From CAYGHG01 sp964349515 (GTDB lineage: Bacteria > Oederibacteriota > PGYV01 > CAYGHG01): DNA of 19,185 nucleotides. The stretch spans positions 1-19,185 of the forward strand of contig CAYGHG010000047.1 of NCBI GenBank assembly GCA_964349515.1, in the 5' to 3' direction. The notes under the pieces are model-generated. The model did no database searches. It was not told the origin of the DNA and saw only the letters and a list, made by a program, of their open reading frames with translations. Every line of letters begins with the position of its first letter. The stretch's first letter is position 1. This document shows positions 1-7,436 of this stretch, piece after piece. The translations under genes were made by a program, and so were the position numbers.

Positions 1-111
1 TCCGCAACATGGTTTATTGAAATACTAATTATTAATGCTTTCCGTCTTTTTCAAGTTTCTCATTATTGATCAATGCTCTTGTAGCGCTCATTAAAGCTCG
101 CGCACATCTGA

Positions 112-3100
112 TTACTTCTGGACTGCTATTTTCCTCGTCATTTTTCTGTTCTGGCCGTTTATGACAGCTTCAACCACGCAAATATAGCCGCCGTTGCCTA
201 CTGTCTTGCCTTTCATATTAAGGCCGTCCCAGGCTATGACATTTACCTCGCCCGCTGTTGCGCCGGGCTGGTTGCGGTCTATATCCCTTGACCACACGAG
301 GTCTCCAAAGAGCGTATATATCCTTATTTTAACGTCCGTTGCCTCTGCAAGCAGATATGAGATGTTTGTGTTCTCACTCCCTGCCCTGAAGGGGTTGGGG
401 TAATTTGAAACCTCACCCTCTATCGGATCGGTGAGTGAAACTCTTACGGTTGTGGTCCTCGTAACATTTGCCGCGCCATAATAAGTCGCAAGTATGTCGC
501 ACCTGCCGTTTATAAAACCGCCCGTAAACGGCACAACGGCATAACCCTGAGAATCGGTTTCCGCCACAGCCGTAAGGCCTGACGGGAAAGTGCCCTCAGA
601 TGTTGACGTCCCTGATACATACTCAAAGTAAACAGGCTGCCCCGTTACAGGGTCGCCGTTGGGGTCATAGACATAAGCTATAATCTCCGACTCTGTCCCC
701 GAGCGTATGTTCGCCGGGCTCGCAGTCAGAGTCATCTGCGCGTTAAGCGAGTTTGGCGCAAGGTCTATGATACACGACGTCTGCGCTGTCAGGCTCACAC
801 CGCTCACTCTTATCCTGATACGCTCTGCCGCGTTATAGGACTGATTAATGGTGGTAAATATCCCGTTTATTACAGAACCGCTCTGTATGCCGAGCGCACC
901 CCTCGCGGTATTAAAAGGAGGGTTGGGATAAACAGCCTCAAGTGTAAAGACCTCCGATACTCCGAAGACAGGCTGTCTTGAGACCTGGTCTATTACATTT
1001 ATTGTCATTGCAAATGTGTCCGGAAATGATACCGCTGTAGTTGAATTTGTTCCGTCGCCGATAACCACTCCGTTTACGATTATTTCATATTCCAGAAGCC
1101 CGCTTTGGACTATTGTAACACTCGGGTTTTTCAGCCAGTTCCCCGGATCAAGAGTTCTCGGGCTCTCATTGTCAGTCACAAAGAAAGTAATGTCCATGGA
1201 TGTGCCCGGTATAATCTGATTTGCCGTAAATGTGAGCCTTCCCGGCGCGTAATCCCCGAGCCTTCCTATAAAGGTATTATCCTGGCTCGGGAAAGAGTTT
1301 ACATTTGAAGAAGTGGTATTTACGCCTATGCTGTTTCCAGGTGAAGGCGTAAAGTTACCAAATTTATCCGATGCCTGCACAGTCACAGGGAAAGGGTTTC
1401 CCGAGAGCTGTGTCTGGCTTGTTCCTGTTACGCCGTTATACCACCTGCCGCCCGATGCCGTGGTCCAGTAACCGGAACCCGGTACGGCGTGCAGACCCGG
1501 CATTAAAAGCTGCATCCCGTAAGGCGAGCCCGGCGTTGTCGTAAAGTCGGGCGTAGTATATGAACTGATCCCCGGCCTGTCTATTTCCGCCGTTACATTA
1601 ACACCGCTCATAGCTGTATGGAATATCACGTTTCTGATAAGTTCTCCGTTGAGCTCAGATATCGCCCCCTGAGTAACAGGGACTGCATACGGGTCAGATG
1701 TCGTAATTGTTATTGTGTGCCCTATGACATCAGTTGTGAAAGTTATGTTGCCGTATGCGTCGCAGGAATAAACCCTGAACTCGTAGCCGTTTTCATTTGT
1801 GGATTCTGAATTAACCTGATTGCCTCCGCCAAAATCCGGGGCTCCTGTCGCCATAGCCCATGTGCCCGGAGCCGCCCCTGTGTAAACCCCGTTTATCCTG
1901 TTCATTCCCGATGACATCACAAGAAGCCGCTCAAAAGAAGCAGGCTGGGTTACTATGTTCTGCGATGTGCCTGATATTGTTGCATAAGAGGCCTCTATGG
2001 TCGCGTTTGTGACCGGCGCCTGGAATATTCTCATGTTCCCTATTACTGCCTGCCCGTTTGTCAACGGGTACTGCACAGGGAAAATAGTGTTGGATGAAAG
2101 GCTCAAACCCGGCGAGAGCACCACAGTCTCATTGAAAGGCACTCCCCCGTTTAAGTTGTCGCAGAGGTTCTGATACGCGTCAAGCGCCTGAACCGTAATG
2201 CTGAAATTCTCACCCGCCGTAACAGGCCCTGCAGGTGCTATTACGCCTATGTGATCCGCGGTCGTATGGCGCACGCTTATAGAGGGGCATGTGTTATTCG
2301 GCAAAGCGCCGCCCGGCTCTGCTGTAAAGGTCTGCATTCCGGTTGCGCCAACGCGCCTTAATACCGCGTTTGCAAAAGGGCTGCCCGGATATCCGCCGGC
2401 AGTAATTGTAACATAGACATTATTGGTATTTAAAGGCACTGAACCTACAGTAGCCAGTGTATCGGTCGATGTCACTCTGCAGTATGTGAATATGTCAAGT
2501 ACCTTGTTATAATACTGGTCCACATAGTATACCTCCAGCTGAAAAGGCTGTCCCGCTTCAACTGTTTTTGGAGCTCCTGTGTAACCTTTGTAACCCGGTA
2601 TTCCCACATGGTTCAACCCCGGTTTATGTGACATTCCGTCTATCAACACAAGCACATCTGACGCCTGCTTCCACCAAAGGCTGAATGAATTTGACTGGTC
2701 CTCGGTAGATCCATATAGACCTTTTATCTGAACACCTATGCCTGTCCTCGTGGTTGAGGCCCTGTACATAGTAACATCCATGACGCAGACGCCCTCCACA
2801 AAACTTAGCGAAGTAGTCGGCTCAATACAGTACTCAGAATCGCTGTAATCATTGCTTGCTTTAAGTTTGATGGTGCCTGTAAACCCGCTTGCAGGCACCG
2901 CGGCATACTCGTCAGAAAAGGCTGTTATTGAGATTTGAAAAGGGGTTCCCGCAGTCTGCTCGCTGATCGCAGCCCCTCCGGGAGCTGTTATGAGGAACTT
3001 TCTTACGTTAAACACAGTTATATTTGGGGTTATATAGTCTGTTATACCCGCGACAGAGTTATTATGCGCGCGCACCCAGAAAGAAGTTGACTGCTGGTTG

Positions 3101-5559
3101 TACTGCACGTTTACAACTCTCGAGCCGTTTGAGAGGCTGACCGGAACAGGCGTGGGTGTCGGAGCCGCTCCATTTACAAGCGACTTCGGGTTGTCAACCG
3201 TGTCTATGCCTACATTGTCCGTCCTGCCGGGTATTATATTATACCAGGCATCAACCACCGATACAGTAACCGGAAAAGGCGCCCCTGCAGACTGCCCTAT
3301 CGGAGTCCCGTTTGTGCCGTCAGAGGTACCGGGCCTGTGCTCCATGCCCGGCGCGAGTATGAACATCCTGTTTGCCGTACCGGGATTAACTGTCAGGCTT
3401 CCGCTCTGGCCGATGTGGCCGGTATTTGTTTCAGGCGTATCCTCCTGAACATCACTTACAAACAGCCTGACAGAGTAAGTCACGGCCCTGTAGAAATTAC
3501 CGGTAAGATCCGAGCGCACACCGTTGTTGCCGGGCGCAAATACAACCTGCCACCTGTGCCCGGACTGCGATACGCCTGTTCCCTGTAATCTGATTGTTGT
3601 CTCGTCCGGAAGCGTATAGTCAGTCTGGGGCGAAGTTACCCACACTGTCCCCGACCACCCTGTGGCGATATTGCCAAACTCATCGCGCGCCCTTATTACC
3701 GGGCTGCACGAGGTGCCTACAGTCTGCGGCGAGGATATGTTCGCTATTTCAAAATAAGATACAGTTGATGTTGTAACAGGTATTGATGTTGTCCCTACGG
3801 TCAAAGGCGTTGTTATGTTCTCCGCCCTTACCTGCTGGGTTCCGCTTGTCCTTAATACTGCGTTTACATTTACATAACCCGCAGACATCGTTACTGTTAC
3901 AGGCACCGGCATACCCTCTATTGTTGCCTGAGAGTCTGTGGGTGCCGATACTACTATCTGCTGGTCGGGTATTGTCGTTATCCTGTTTCCGTAAGCATCT
4001 GTTTCATATATGTCAACGGAGATGCTTGAGCCTGCGGCGACAGACGAAGGAGCGCCTGTCTTTCCGCCGTTTATAATATTGCCGGGGTCGTGCGTCTCAC
4101 CCGGTGCTATAACAAGAAGTTTTGAAGGATTTCCCGGGTTAACTGTGAACACATTGCTGTAACCCTCTGCGCCGCTGTAAACAAACCCTACCGTCGCGCT
4201 GACCGTCCTCTGATATATGGCAAATCTTGCACGCATGGAACCTGACATTATGCCGTTAATAAAGGCGCCGTTTGAGAGCGCAAGCCAGTTATTTGAGCTG
4301 ATAGCAACGCCGCCTGTGTATGCAGAAAGCGGGACAGACTGGCTGAACGAAGTCACAGTATTGTCATAAGCGTCAAGCGCTACAGCCGCTACGGTAACTG
4401 TCTGGCCGGCCGTTACTGTCGGAACAGTAGTTGAAATCCTGAACCTGTCAAGCGGGCCGTGAGTTACAGGCACTGTGTTTGTGTTGTCCGTGGCGCCTGA
4501 ATATGATACCGAAATGTTCTGCGTTCCGCTTCCGACGCTTGCCATCGTCACCATAAATACAGCCTTGCCCGCGGTAAGGTTCTGCGCCGCCGAAGGCGAG
4601 AACGTAACGTTTGGGTCTGTCGAAGACATGGTTGCCGAACCTGCCGCACTGGTGATTGTATTAAAATATGCGTCACAGGCATAAACCGTAACGCTGAAAG
4701 GCACGCCTGCAGTCTGCTGTGAAGTCGCTGTTGAGCCGCCTACCCTGCCGTTTCCGCTCTGCGTGCCCGGCTCATAAACCTGGCCCGGCCCTATTATCAG
4801 CATCCTGTTAAGGGAATTTGCGTTCAGGGCAAAACTGTTGCTCGTGCTTGAAACAGAAGGAACTGTTGCCACGCAGTTCAGCGTGACAGTCTGTGAGCCC
4901 TCTGTCGCGTCGTACATTGTGAGCAATCCTGTATAAACTCCGTTTACAAACTGTATAGTACCGAGGCTGACAGAGCCCCCGCCCGAGTAAACAGCAGTCA
5001 GTACGGCTGTTCCCTGGAAATTTGTGACAGTCGCATTAGCCGCTGTTCTCGCCGTTATCGTAACAGCAAAAGCAGTGCCGGCGGTGCGCGGCGATGTTAT
5101 GGTTGTAAAACCGAAATTTGTCATTTTCTGAACAGTAACAGTCACACTGCCCGGCGATACTCCCTGCGCGCCGGTATTTGACGCAACTACAAGTTGATTT
5201 CCACCGTTGTAAGATTCATTTATAGTGACCTGAATGGGATAACGCCTCGCATCGCTGACCGCGCCCGCTGACTGGTCAAGTGTAAATGAAGAAGGGCTGA
5301 ATGCTCCCTCCGGAGCTGTCATTCCCACCTGCGCGCCTGTTGAAAGGTATCCCCAAGTGCTGTCGTCAGCCGAATAAACCGTGACATTGAAAGGCACTCC
5401 TGACACCTGCGGCAAAAGTCCGGATGAGTCCTTTGCCCCCGAACCCGTATAAACCTCGCCCGGCGCTACGATCACAAACCGCGGGGCACCAAAAATAGCA
5501 GCTGAAATAAGGATAAGGATTAATGAAAAGATTAGCTTTTTATGCACATTTAAAGACAT
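112..5559 (-). CDS. giant secreted protein with repeated Ig-like modules and a FlgD-like C-terminal domain
   Basis: An 1815-residue protein predicted to be exported. Residues 1-24 form a Sec signal peptide: Lys-Lys, a long Leu/Ile core, then a small-residue end before APRF. The body is repeats. A hallmark strand of the form [LM]L(V/I)xxPG starts near residues 28, 253, 481, 732, 855, 968, 1212 and 1349, often followed by an H/YxPG turn. About a dozen modules carry a TAGxPFxVTV...DAYxN pattern typical of bacterial Ig-like beta-sandwiches. Residues ~1610-1705 resemble an invasin-type Ig-like (Big) domain. The last ~95 residues, beginning YPNPF and containing IYTLFGDLV and WDGLNMKGK, match the FlgD Ig-like/C-terminal sorting-type domain. 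A GGGAGG ribosome site lies 9 bases before the ATG, and the gene has its own promoter. It is probably a surface or secreted structural or adhesive protein; ligand and anchoring are unknown. Confidence 0.9.
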   Translation of the reverse strand: MSLNVHKKLIFSLILILISAAIFGAPRFVIVAPGEVYTGSGAKDSSGLLPQVSGVPFNVTVYSADDSTWGYLSTGAQVGMTAPEGAFSPSSFTLDQSAGAVSDARRYPIQVTINESYNGGNQLVVASNTGAQGVSPGSVTVTVQKMTNFGFTTITSPRTAGTAFAVTITARTAANATVTNFQGTAVLTAVYSGGGSVSLGTIQFVNGVYTGLLTMYDATEGSQTVTLNCVATVPSVSSTSNSFALNANSLNRMLIIGPGQVYEPGTQSGNGRVGGSTATSQQTAGVPFSVTVYACDAYFNTITSAAGSATMSSTDPNVTFSPSAAQNLTAGKAVFMVTMASVGSGTQNISVSYSGATDNTNTVPVTHGPLDRFRISTTVPTVTAGQTVTVAAVALDAYDNTVTSFSQSVPLSAYTGGVAISSNNWLALSNGAFINGIMSGSMRARFAIYQRTVSATVGFVYSGAEGYSNVFTVNPGNPSKLLVIAPGETHDPGNIINGGKTGAPSSVAAGSSISVDIYETDAYGNRITTIPDQQIVVSAPTDSQATIEGMPVPVTVTMSAGYVNVNAVLRTSGTQQVRAENITTPLTVGTTSIPVTTSTVSYFEIANISSPQTVGTSCSPVIRARDEFGNIATGWSGTVWVTSPQTDYTLPDETTIRLQGTGVSQSGHRWQVVFAPGNNGVRSDLTGNFYRAVTYSVRLFVSDVQEDTPETNTGHIGQSGSLTVNPGTANRMFILAPGMEHRPGTSDGTNGTPIGQSAGAPFPVTVSVVDAWYNIIPGRTDNVGIDTVDNPKSLVNGAAPTPTPVPVSLSNGSRVVNVQYNQQSTSFWVRAHNNSVAGITDYITPNITVFNVRKFLITAPGGAAISEQTAGTPFQISITAFSDEYAAVPASGFTGTIKLKASNDYSDSEYCIEPTTSLSFVEGVCVMDVTMYRASTTRTGIGVQIKGLYGSTEDQSNSFSLWWKQASDVLVLIDGMSHKPGLNHVGIPGYKGYTGAPKTVEAGQPFQLEVYYVDQYYNKVLDIFTYCRVTSTDTLATVGSVPLNTNNVYVTITAGGYPGSPFANAVLRRVGATGMQTFTAEPGGALPNNTCPSISVRHTTADHIGVIAPAGPVTAGENFSITVQALDAYQNLCDNLNGGVPFNETVVLSPGLSLSSNTIFPVQYPLTNGQAVIGNMRIFQAPVTNATIEASYATISGTSQNIVTQPASFERLLVMSSGMNRINGVYTGAAPGTWAMATGAPDFGGGNQVNSESTNENGYEFRVYSCDAYGNITFTTDVIGHTITITTSDPYAVPVTQGAISELNGELIRNVIFHTAMSGVNVTAEIDRPGISSYTTPDFTTTPGSPYGMQLLMPGLHAVPGSGYWTTASGGRWYNGVTGTSQTQLSGNPFPVTVQASDKFGNFTPSPGNSIGVNTTSSNVNSFPSQDNTFIGRLGDYAPGRLTFTANQIIPGTSMDITFFVTDNESPRTLDPGNWLKNPSVTIVQSGLLEYEIIVNGVVIGDGTNSTTAVSFPDTFAMTINVIDQVSRQPVFGVSEVFTLEAVYPNPPFNTARGALGIQSGSVINGIFTTINQSYNAAERIRIRVSGVSLTAQTSCIIDLAPNSLNAQMTLTASPANIRSGTESEIIAYVYDPNGDPVTGQPVYFEYVSGTSTSEGTFPSGLTAVAETDSQGYAVVPFTGGFINGRCDILATYYGAANVTRTTTVRVSLTDPIEGEVSNYPNPFRAGSENTNISYLLAEATDVKIRIYTLFGDLVWSRDIDRNQPGATAGEVNVIAWDGLNMKGKTVGNGGYICVVEAVINGQNRKMTRKIAVQK

Positions 5560-5605
5560 TCTGTAAAACCTCCCTCAAAATAGTTTAGGGGTTCTATTCC
5601 CTTCC

Positions 5606-5634
5606 ATAATATTAGAAAAATCAAATAAAATCAA
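5606..5634 (-). promoter_or_regulatory. promoter of the giant repeat protein gene
   Basis: On the minus strand, TTGATT (5634-5629) and TATTAT (5611-5606) are separated by exactly 17 bases, a sigma70-type arrangement. Transcription would begin near 5599, giving a leader of about 40 bases that contains the GGGAGG ribosome site (5574-5569). The surroundings are very AT-rich. The gene is therefore likely transcribed independently of tilS, which ends about 100 bases upstream. Called by eye from consensus and spacing only. Confidence 0.6.
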
Positions 5635-5734
5635 GAGTTTTTTCTTTTATCGCACTTTAAGTCAAAAGAAAAAGGACGGAAGTGATGAATAAAGGGAAAT
5701 ATGTGAAAAAGGGGTTGTTAACAAAAAAAATCAT

Positions 5735-6766
5735 TTAAATGACTTTCTTTAGAAACCGCCTTATGACAGAAATTTCCCCGTCCTTCGGCTCTATTTTAAG
5801 CCCCAAAGGCAAATCCGCCCTATTATTATCAAGTATAGCACTGTCTGTTGCAAAAACCAAGTTTTTTGTTATTTTCCTCATGCCTCCGAGCAGTTTTCCC
5901 AGGGTCAGCCTGAGCACCCTGTACCTGACCGCGGGATGCAGTTTTCCATAATATTTGCTCGAAATCACAGCTTTCCCGCGCCCAATCTTTGAGCATTTCA
6001 AAGCTTCCGAGGCGGCATGTTTATCGATAAAGTCATTGTCAGCTTCAAAAACAGGCGCAACCGAAGTAATAGTCTCCCTGAACGAAGGGTTGATTTCCTT
6101 TTCCACCATCGGTATCAGCCTGTGCCTTATTTTATTTCTGTCGTAATCAAACTCCTTATTGCTTTTATCGTTTCTGTATTGCAGCCTGTTCTTTCTTATA
6201 TACTCCATTATGCCCTGCTTGCTCCCGCCAAGCAGCGGGCGTATGAAGTCTATTTCCGCCCCGCCGAGTCCGGCGCCAAAATCCCCCTCCTGCGCCGCCC
6301 GGCACTCTGCAATACCGCTCAGCCCTTCGCTTCCCGCTCCTTTTATGAATCTGAAAAAAATTGTTTCGGCATTGTCGTCTTGCGTGTGCGCAAGGGCTAT
6401 TTTATCAATCCTGTTTTTAAGCGCGGTCTTTAGGAAAAATAAATACCGGAGGCTGCGTGCGGTTTTTTCAGGCCCGTGACTGCTTTTCTTAATGGCACTC
6501 TTCGTGTCTGCCTGCGCTTCGAAAAGTTTTACGCCGTATTCTTTGCAGATTTTCCTGCACAAGAGAGCATCAGCGGTGCTTTCCCTGCCGCGGAGCCTGT
6601 GATTGAAGTGAGCGGCAAAAAGTTTGAAACCGCAGTTTTTAGAAAGCCTGTAAAGCATGTGAAGCATGGCCATTGAATCAGGCCCGCCTGAAACGCAGGC
6701 CATTACCCTGCCCCCTTTTTTAACATAACGCTCTGTGTGCTGTTTGGCTTTGATATAAGAATCCAT
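5735..6766 (-). CDS. tilS: tRNA(Ile2)-lysidine synthetase TilS
   Basis: A cytoplasmic enzyme that uses ATP and lysine to convert C34 of the CAU anticodon of tRNA-Ile2 to lysidine, switching the tRNA from Met to Ile identity. The N-type PP-loop SGGPDS is at residues 26-31. Other family motifs follow in order: HFNHRLRGRES (53-63), E100...R107-Y108, LAHTQDDNAET (125-135), IRPLL (175-179) and DKSN...RNKIR (200-214). At 343 residues it has the catalytic core plus a short C-terminal part, less than the 432 residues of E. coli TilS. The frame stays open to a GTG at 6820, but those extra 18 residues (Pro-rich, HFPLYTPPVSPY) are not family-like and would be encoded by promoter DNA. The ATG at 6766 is chosen because the promoter puts the transcript start on it; no Shine-Dalgarno precedes it. 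Confidence 0.93.
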   Translation of the reverse strand: MDSYIKAKQHTERYVKKGGRVMACVSGGPDSMAMLHMLYRLSKNCGFKLFAAHFNHRLRGRESTADALLCRKICKEYGVKLFEAQADTKSAIKKSSHGPEKTARSLRYLFFLKTALKNRIDKIALAHTQDDNAETIFFRFIKGAGSEGLSGIAECRAAQEGDFGAGLGGAEIDFIRPLLGGSKQGIMEYIRKNRLQYRNDKSNKEFDYDRNKIRHRLIPMVEKEINPSFRETITSVAPVFEADNDFIDKHAASEALKCSKIGRGKAVISSKYYGKLHPAVRYRVLRLTLGKLLGGMRKITKNLVFATDSAILDNNRADLPLGLKIEPKDGEISVIRRFLKKVI

Positions 6767-6772
6767 GGAGGT

Positions 6773-6801
6773 ATTGTAGGGGGAAACAGGGGGAGTGTAA
6801 A
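6773..6801 (-). promoter_or_regulatory. tilS promoter, predicted leaderless start
   Basis: On the minus strand, TTTACA (6801-6796), a 17-base spacer and TACAAT (6778-6773). Each hexamer is one base off the sigma70 consensus. The expected +1, seven bases past the -10 box, is 6766, the A of the tilS ATG. The bases just before the ATG read ACCTCC, the opposite of a ribosome-binding site. The geometry predicts an mRNA starting directly with AUG. Confidence 0.6.
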
Positions 6802-6820
6802 GAGGGAAATGAAGAACCAC

Positions 6821-6870
6821 AACTTACAACTTACAGCTTACAGTTTGCACCTTTACACCTTTGCACCTTT
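6821..6870. repeat. degenerate 7-8 bp tandem repeat between divergent promoters
   Basis: Read on the plus strand, successive units are AACTTAC, AACTTAC, AGCTTAC, AGTTTGC, ACCTTTAC, ACCTTTGC and a partial ACCTTT. The block lies between the leftward tilS promoter and the rightward tRNA promoter. The units are close variants of one motif, with a change from 7 to 8 bases midway. The block could be an array of regulator sites, a slippage product or a copy of a dispersed intergenic repeat; the sequence alone does not decide. Confidence 0.6.
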
Positions 6871-6878
6871 TTTATTTC

Positions 6879-6907
6879 TTTACACTTCCACCTCTTTTTG
6901 CTATAAC
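6879..6907 (+). promoter_or_regulatory. promoter of the tRNA-Met gene
   Basis: TTTACA (6879-6884), a 17-base spacer, then TATAAC (6902-6907) on the plus strand. The predicted start is near 6914, giving about a 12-base leader before the mature tRNA 5' end at 6926. The -35 hexamer is identical to those of tilS and hflX. Confidence 0.6.
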
Positions 6908-6925
6908 TAAACTCTCATAAATAGT

Positions 6926-7002
6926 GCCAGGGTAGCTCAGATGGTTAGAGCACTCGGTTCATACCCGAGTTGTCGGGGGTTCAATTCCCTCCCCTGGTAC
7001 CA
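6926..7002 (+). tRNA. tRNA-Met (CAU), elongator type
   Basis: A full cloverleaf with encoded CCA. Acceptor GCCAGGG (6926-6932) pairs with CCCTGGT (6992-6998), with a G-T pair at 1:72. The D stem is GCTC/GAGC. The anticodon stem CTCGG/CCGAG encloses loop TTCATAC, so the anticodon is CAT. The T arm is GGGGG-TTCAATT-CCCTC; the discriminator is A, followed by CCA (7000-7002). It is not the initiator: position 1:72 is not a C-A mismatch and the anticodon stem lacks the three G-C pairs. tRNA-Ile2 is less likely: acceptor pairs 4:69 and 5:68 are A-U and G-C rather than two C-G pairs, and the loop TTCATAC and flanking stem match elongator tRNA-Met as I recall it from Bacillus subtilis. Confidence 0.95.
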
Positions 7003-7025
7003 AAAAAATCCCCTTAAGCGGGATT
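7002..7025 (-). terminator. leftward terminator-like hairpin abutting the tRNA 3' end
   Basis: A 6-bp stem AATCCC/GGGATT (7007-7012 with 7020-7025) closes a 7-base loop. Read on the minus strand it is followed by seven Ts (7008-7002), giving an intrinsic-terminator layout. On the plus strand there is no T-run after it, so it would not stop the tRNA transcript. It would stop leftward transcription from the LPS operon before it crosses the tRNA in antisense. The stem is short, so strength is uncertain. Confidence 0.5.
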
Positions 7026-7140
7026 GAGCGCAATAGAAAAAACATCAAAAATCGCCGATTGCGGTCACGCTCTCCATTCTCGCTCACGTATTAAAATGCT
7101 GATAAACAAGAAATCCGAAGGAGTATTTATGCAGGAATAA
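7026..7140. other. intergenic stretch with no supported gene
   Basis: Nothing coding is convincing here. A plus-strand GAAGGAG followed by ATG near 7129 opens only a three-codon frame (Met-Gln-Glu-stop). The open minus-strand frame across this stretch comes from the tandem repeat and the Ns and ends at 7065. The stretch separates the tRNA/terminator from the repeat array. Confidence 0.6.
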
Positions 7141-7420
7141 CGAGCCGTCCAAGTGATGCTGCAGTAGNNNNNNNNNNNNNNNNNNNNNNNNNNNNNNNNN
7201 NNNNNNNNNNNNNNNNNNNNNNNNNNNNNNNNNNNNNNNNNNNNNNNNNNNNNNNNNNNNNNNNNNNTTGCCAGCCGTCCTTGCGATGCTGCGGTAGTTA
7301 CCAGCCGTCCTTGCGATGCTGCGGTAGTTACCAGCCGTCCTTGCGATGCTGCAGTAGTTGCCAGCCGTCCTTGCGATGCTGCGGTAGTTACCAGCCGTCC
7401 TTGCGATGCTGCCATGCTGC
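7141..7420. repeat. 30-bp tandem repeat array interrupted by an assembly gap
   Basis: Right of the gap, units start at 7271, 7301, 7331, 7361 and 7391 with period 30. The first 20 bases of every unit are CCAGCCGTCCTTGCGATGCT; the remaining 10 vary slightly (G/A at two sites). The last unit degenerates and runs into a scrambled partial copy. Left of the gap one diverged unit (7141-7167, with AAGTG in place of TTGCG) is visible. Where one unit's GGTAGTTA meets the next unit's CC, the imperfect palindrome GGTAGTTACC forms. Spacers are absent, so this is not CRISPR. The array sits between the stop of the last operon gene (7437) and the terminator. It probably collapsed the assembly. Confidence 0.9.
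7168..7267. other. assembly gap (100 N)
   Basis: Exactly 100 undetermined bases inside the tandem repeat. Unit starts on the two sides (7141 and 7271) differ by 130, not a multiple of 30, so the N count is most likely a placeholder and the true number of repeat units is unknown. Any reading frame drawn across it is meaningless. Confidence 0.97.
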
Positions 7421-7436
7421 CGTCCTTACCAACCCT

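Noticed and set aside
1..160. Minus-strand frame overlapping the end of the giant gene and ending near 35-40 (…RALMSATRALINNEKLEKDGKH)
   Set aside because: Reads like an amphipathic helix, but is only about 50 codons between stops, overlaps a sound gene in another frame and has no convincing start or ribosome site. No terminator was found in 1-111 either.
5684..5737. Plus-strand 17-codon Lys-rich frame (MNKGKYVKKGLLTKKII) with AAAGGA eight bases upstream
   Set aside because: Very short, in an AT-rich intergenic region between two minus-strand genes, with no promoter recognised on that strand.
5721..5745. tilS terminator: palindrome TCATTTAAATGA followed by eight Ts on the minus strand
   Set aside because: The palindrome has only two G-C pairs and almost no loop, so it is too weak to call an intrinsic terminator.
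6767..6820. Longer tilS start at GTG 6820
   Set aside because: It would place the promoter inside the coding region, adds a non-family Pro-rich leader and has no ribosome-binding site.
6926..7002. tRNA-Ile2 (CAU), the TilS substrate
   Set aside because: Acceptor pairs 4:69 and 5:68 are A-U and G-C rather than two C-G pairs, and the loop TTCATAC is elongator-Met-like.
7065..7415. Minus-strand open frame encoding a ten-residue repeat (AASQGRLVTT type), with AAGGA before its ATG
   Set aside because: It is the 30-bp repeat read in one of several frames that stay open by arithmetic. It crosses 100 Ns of arbitrary length, and the part beyond the gap has no recognisable family.
7141..7420. CRISPR array
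   Set aside because: Units are directly contiguous with period 30 and no variable spacers; no cas genes are present.
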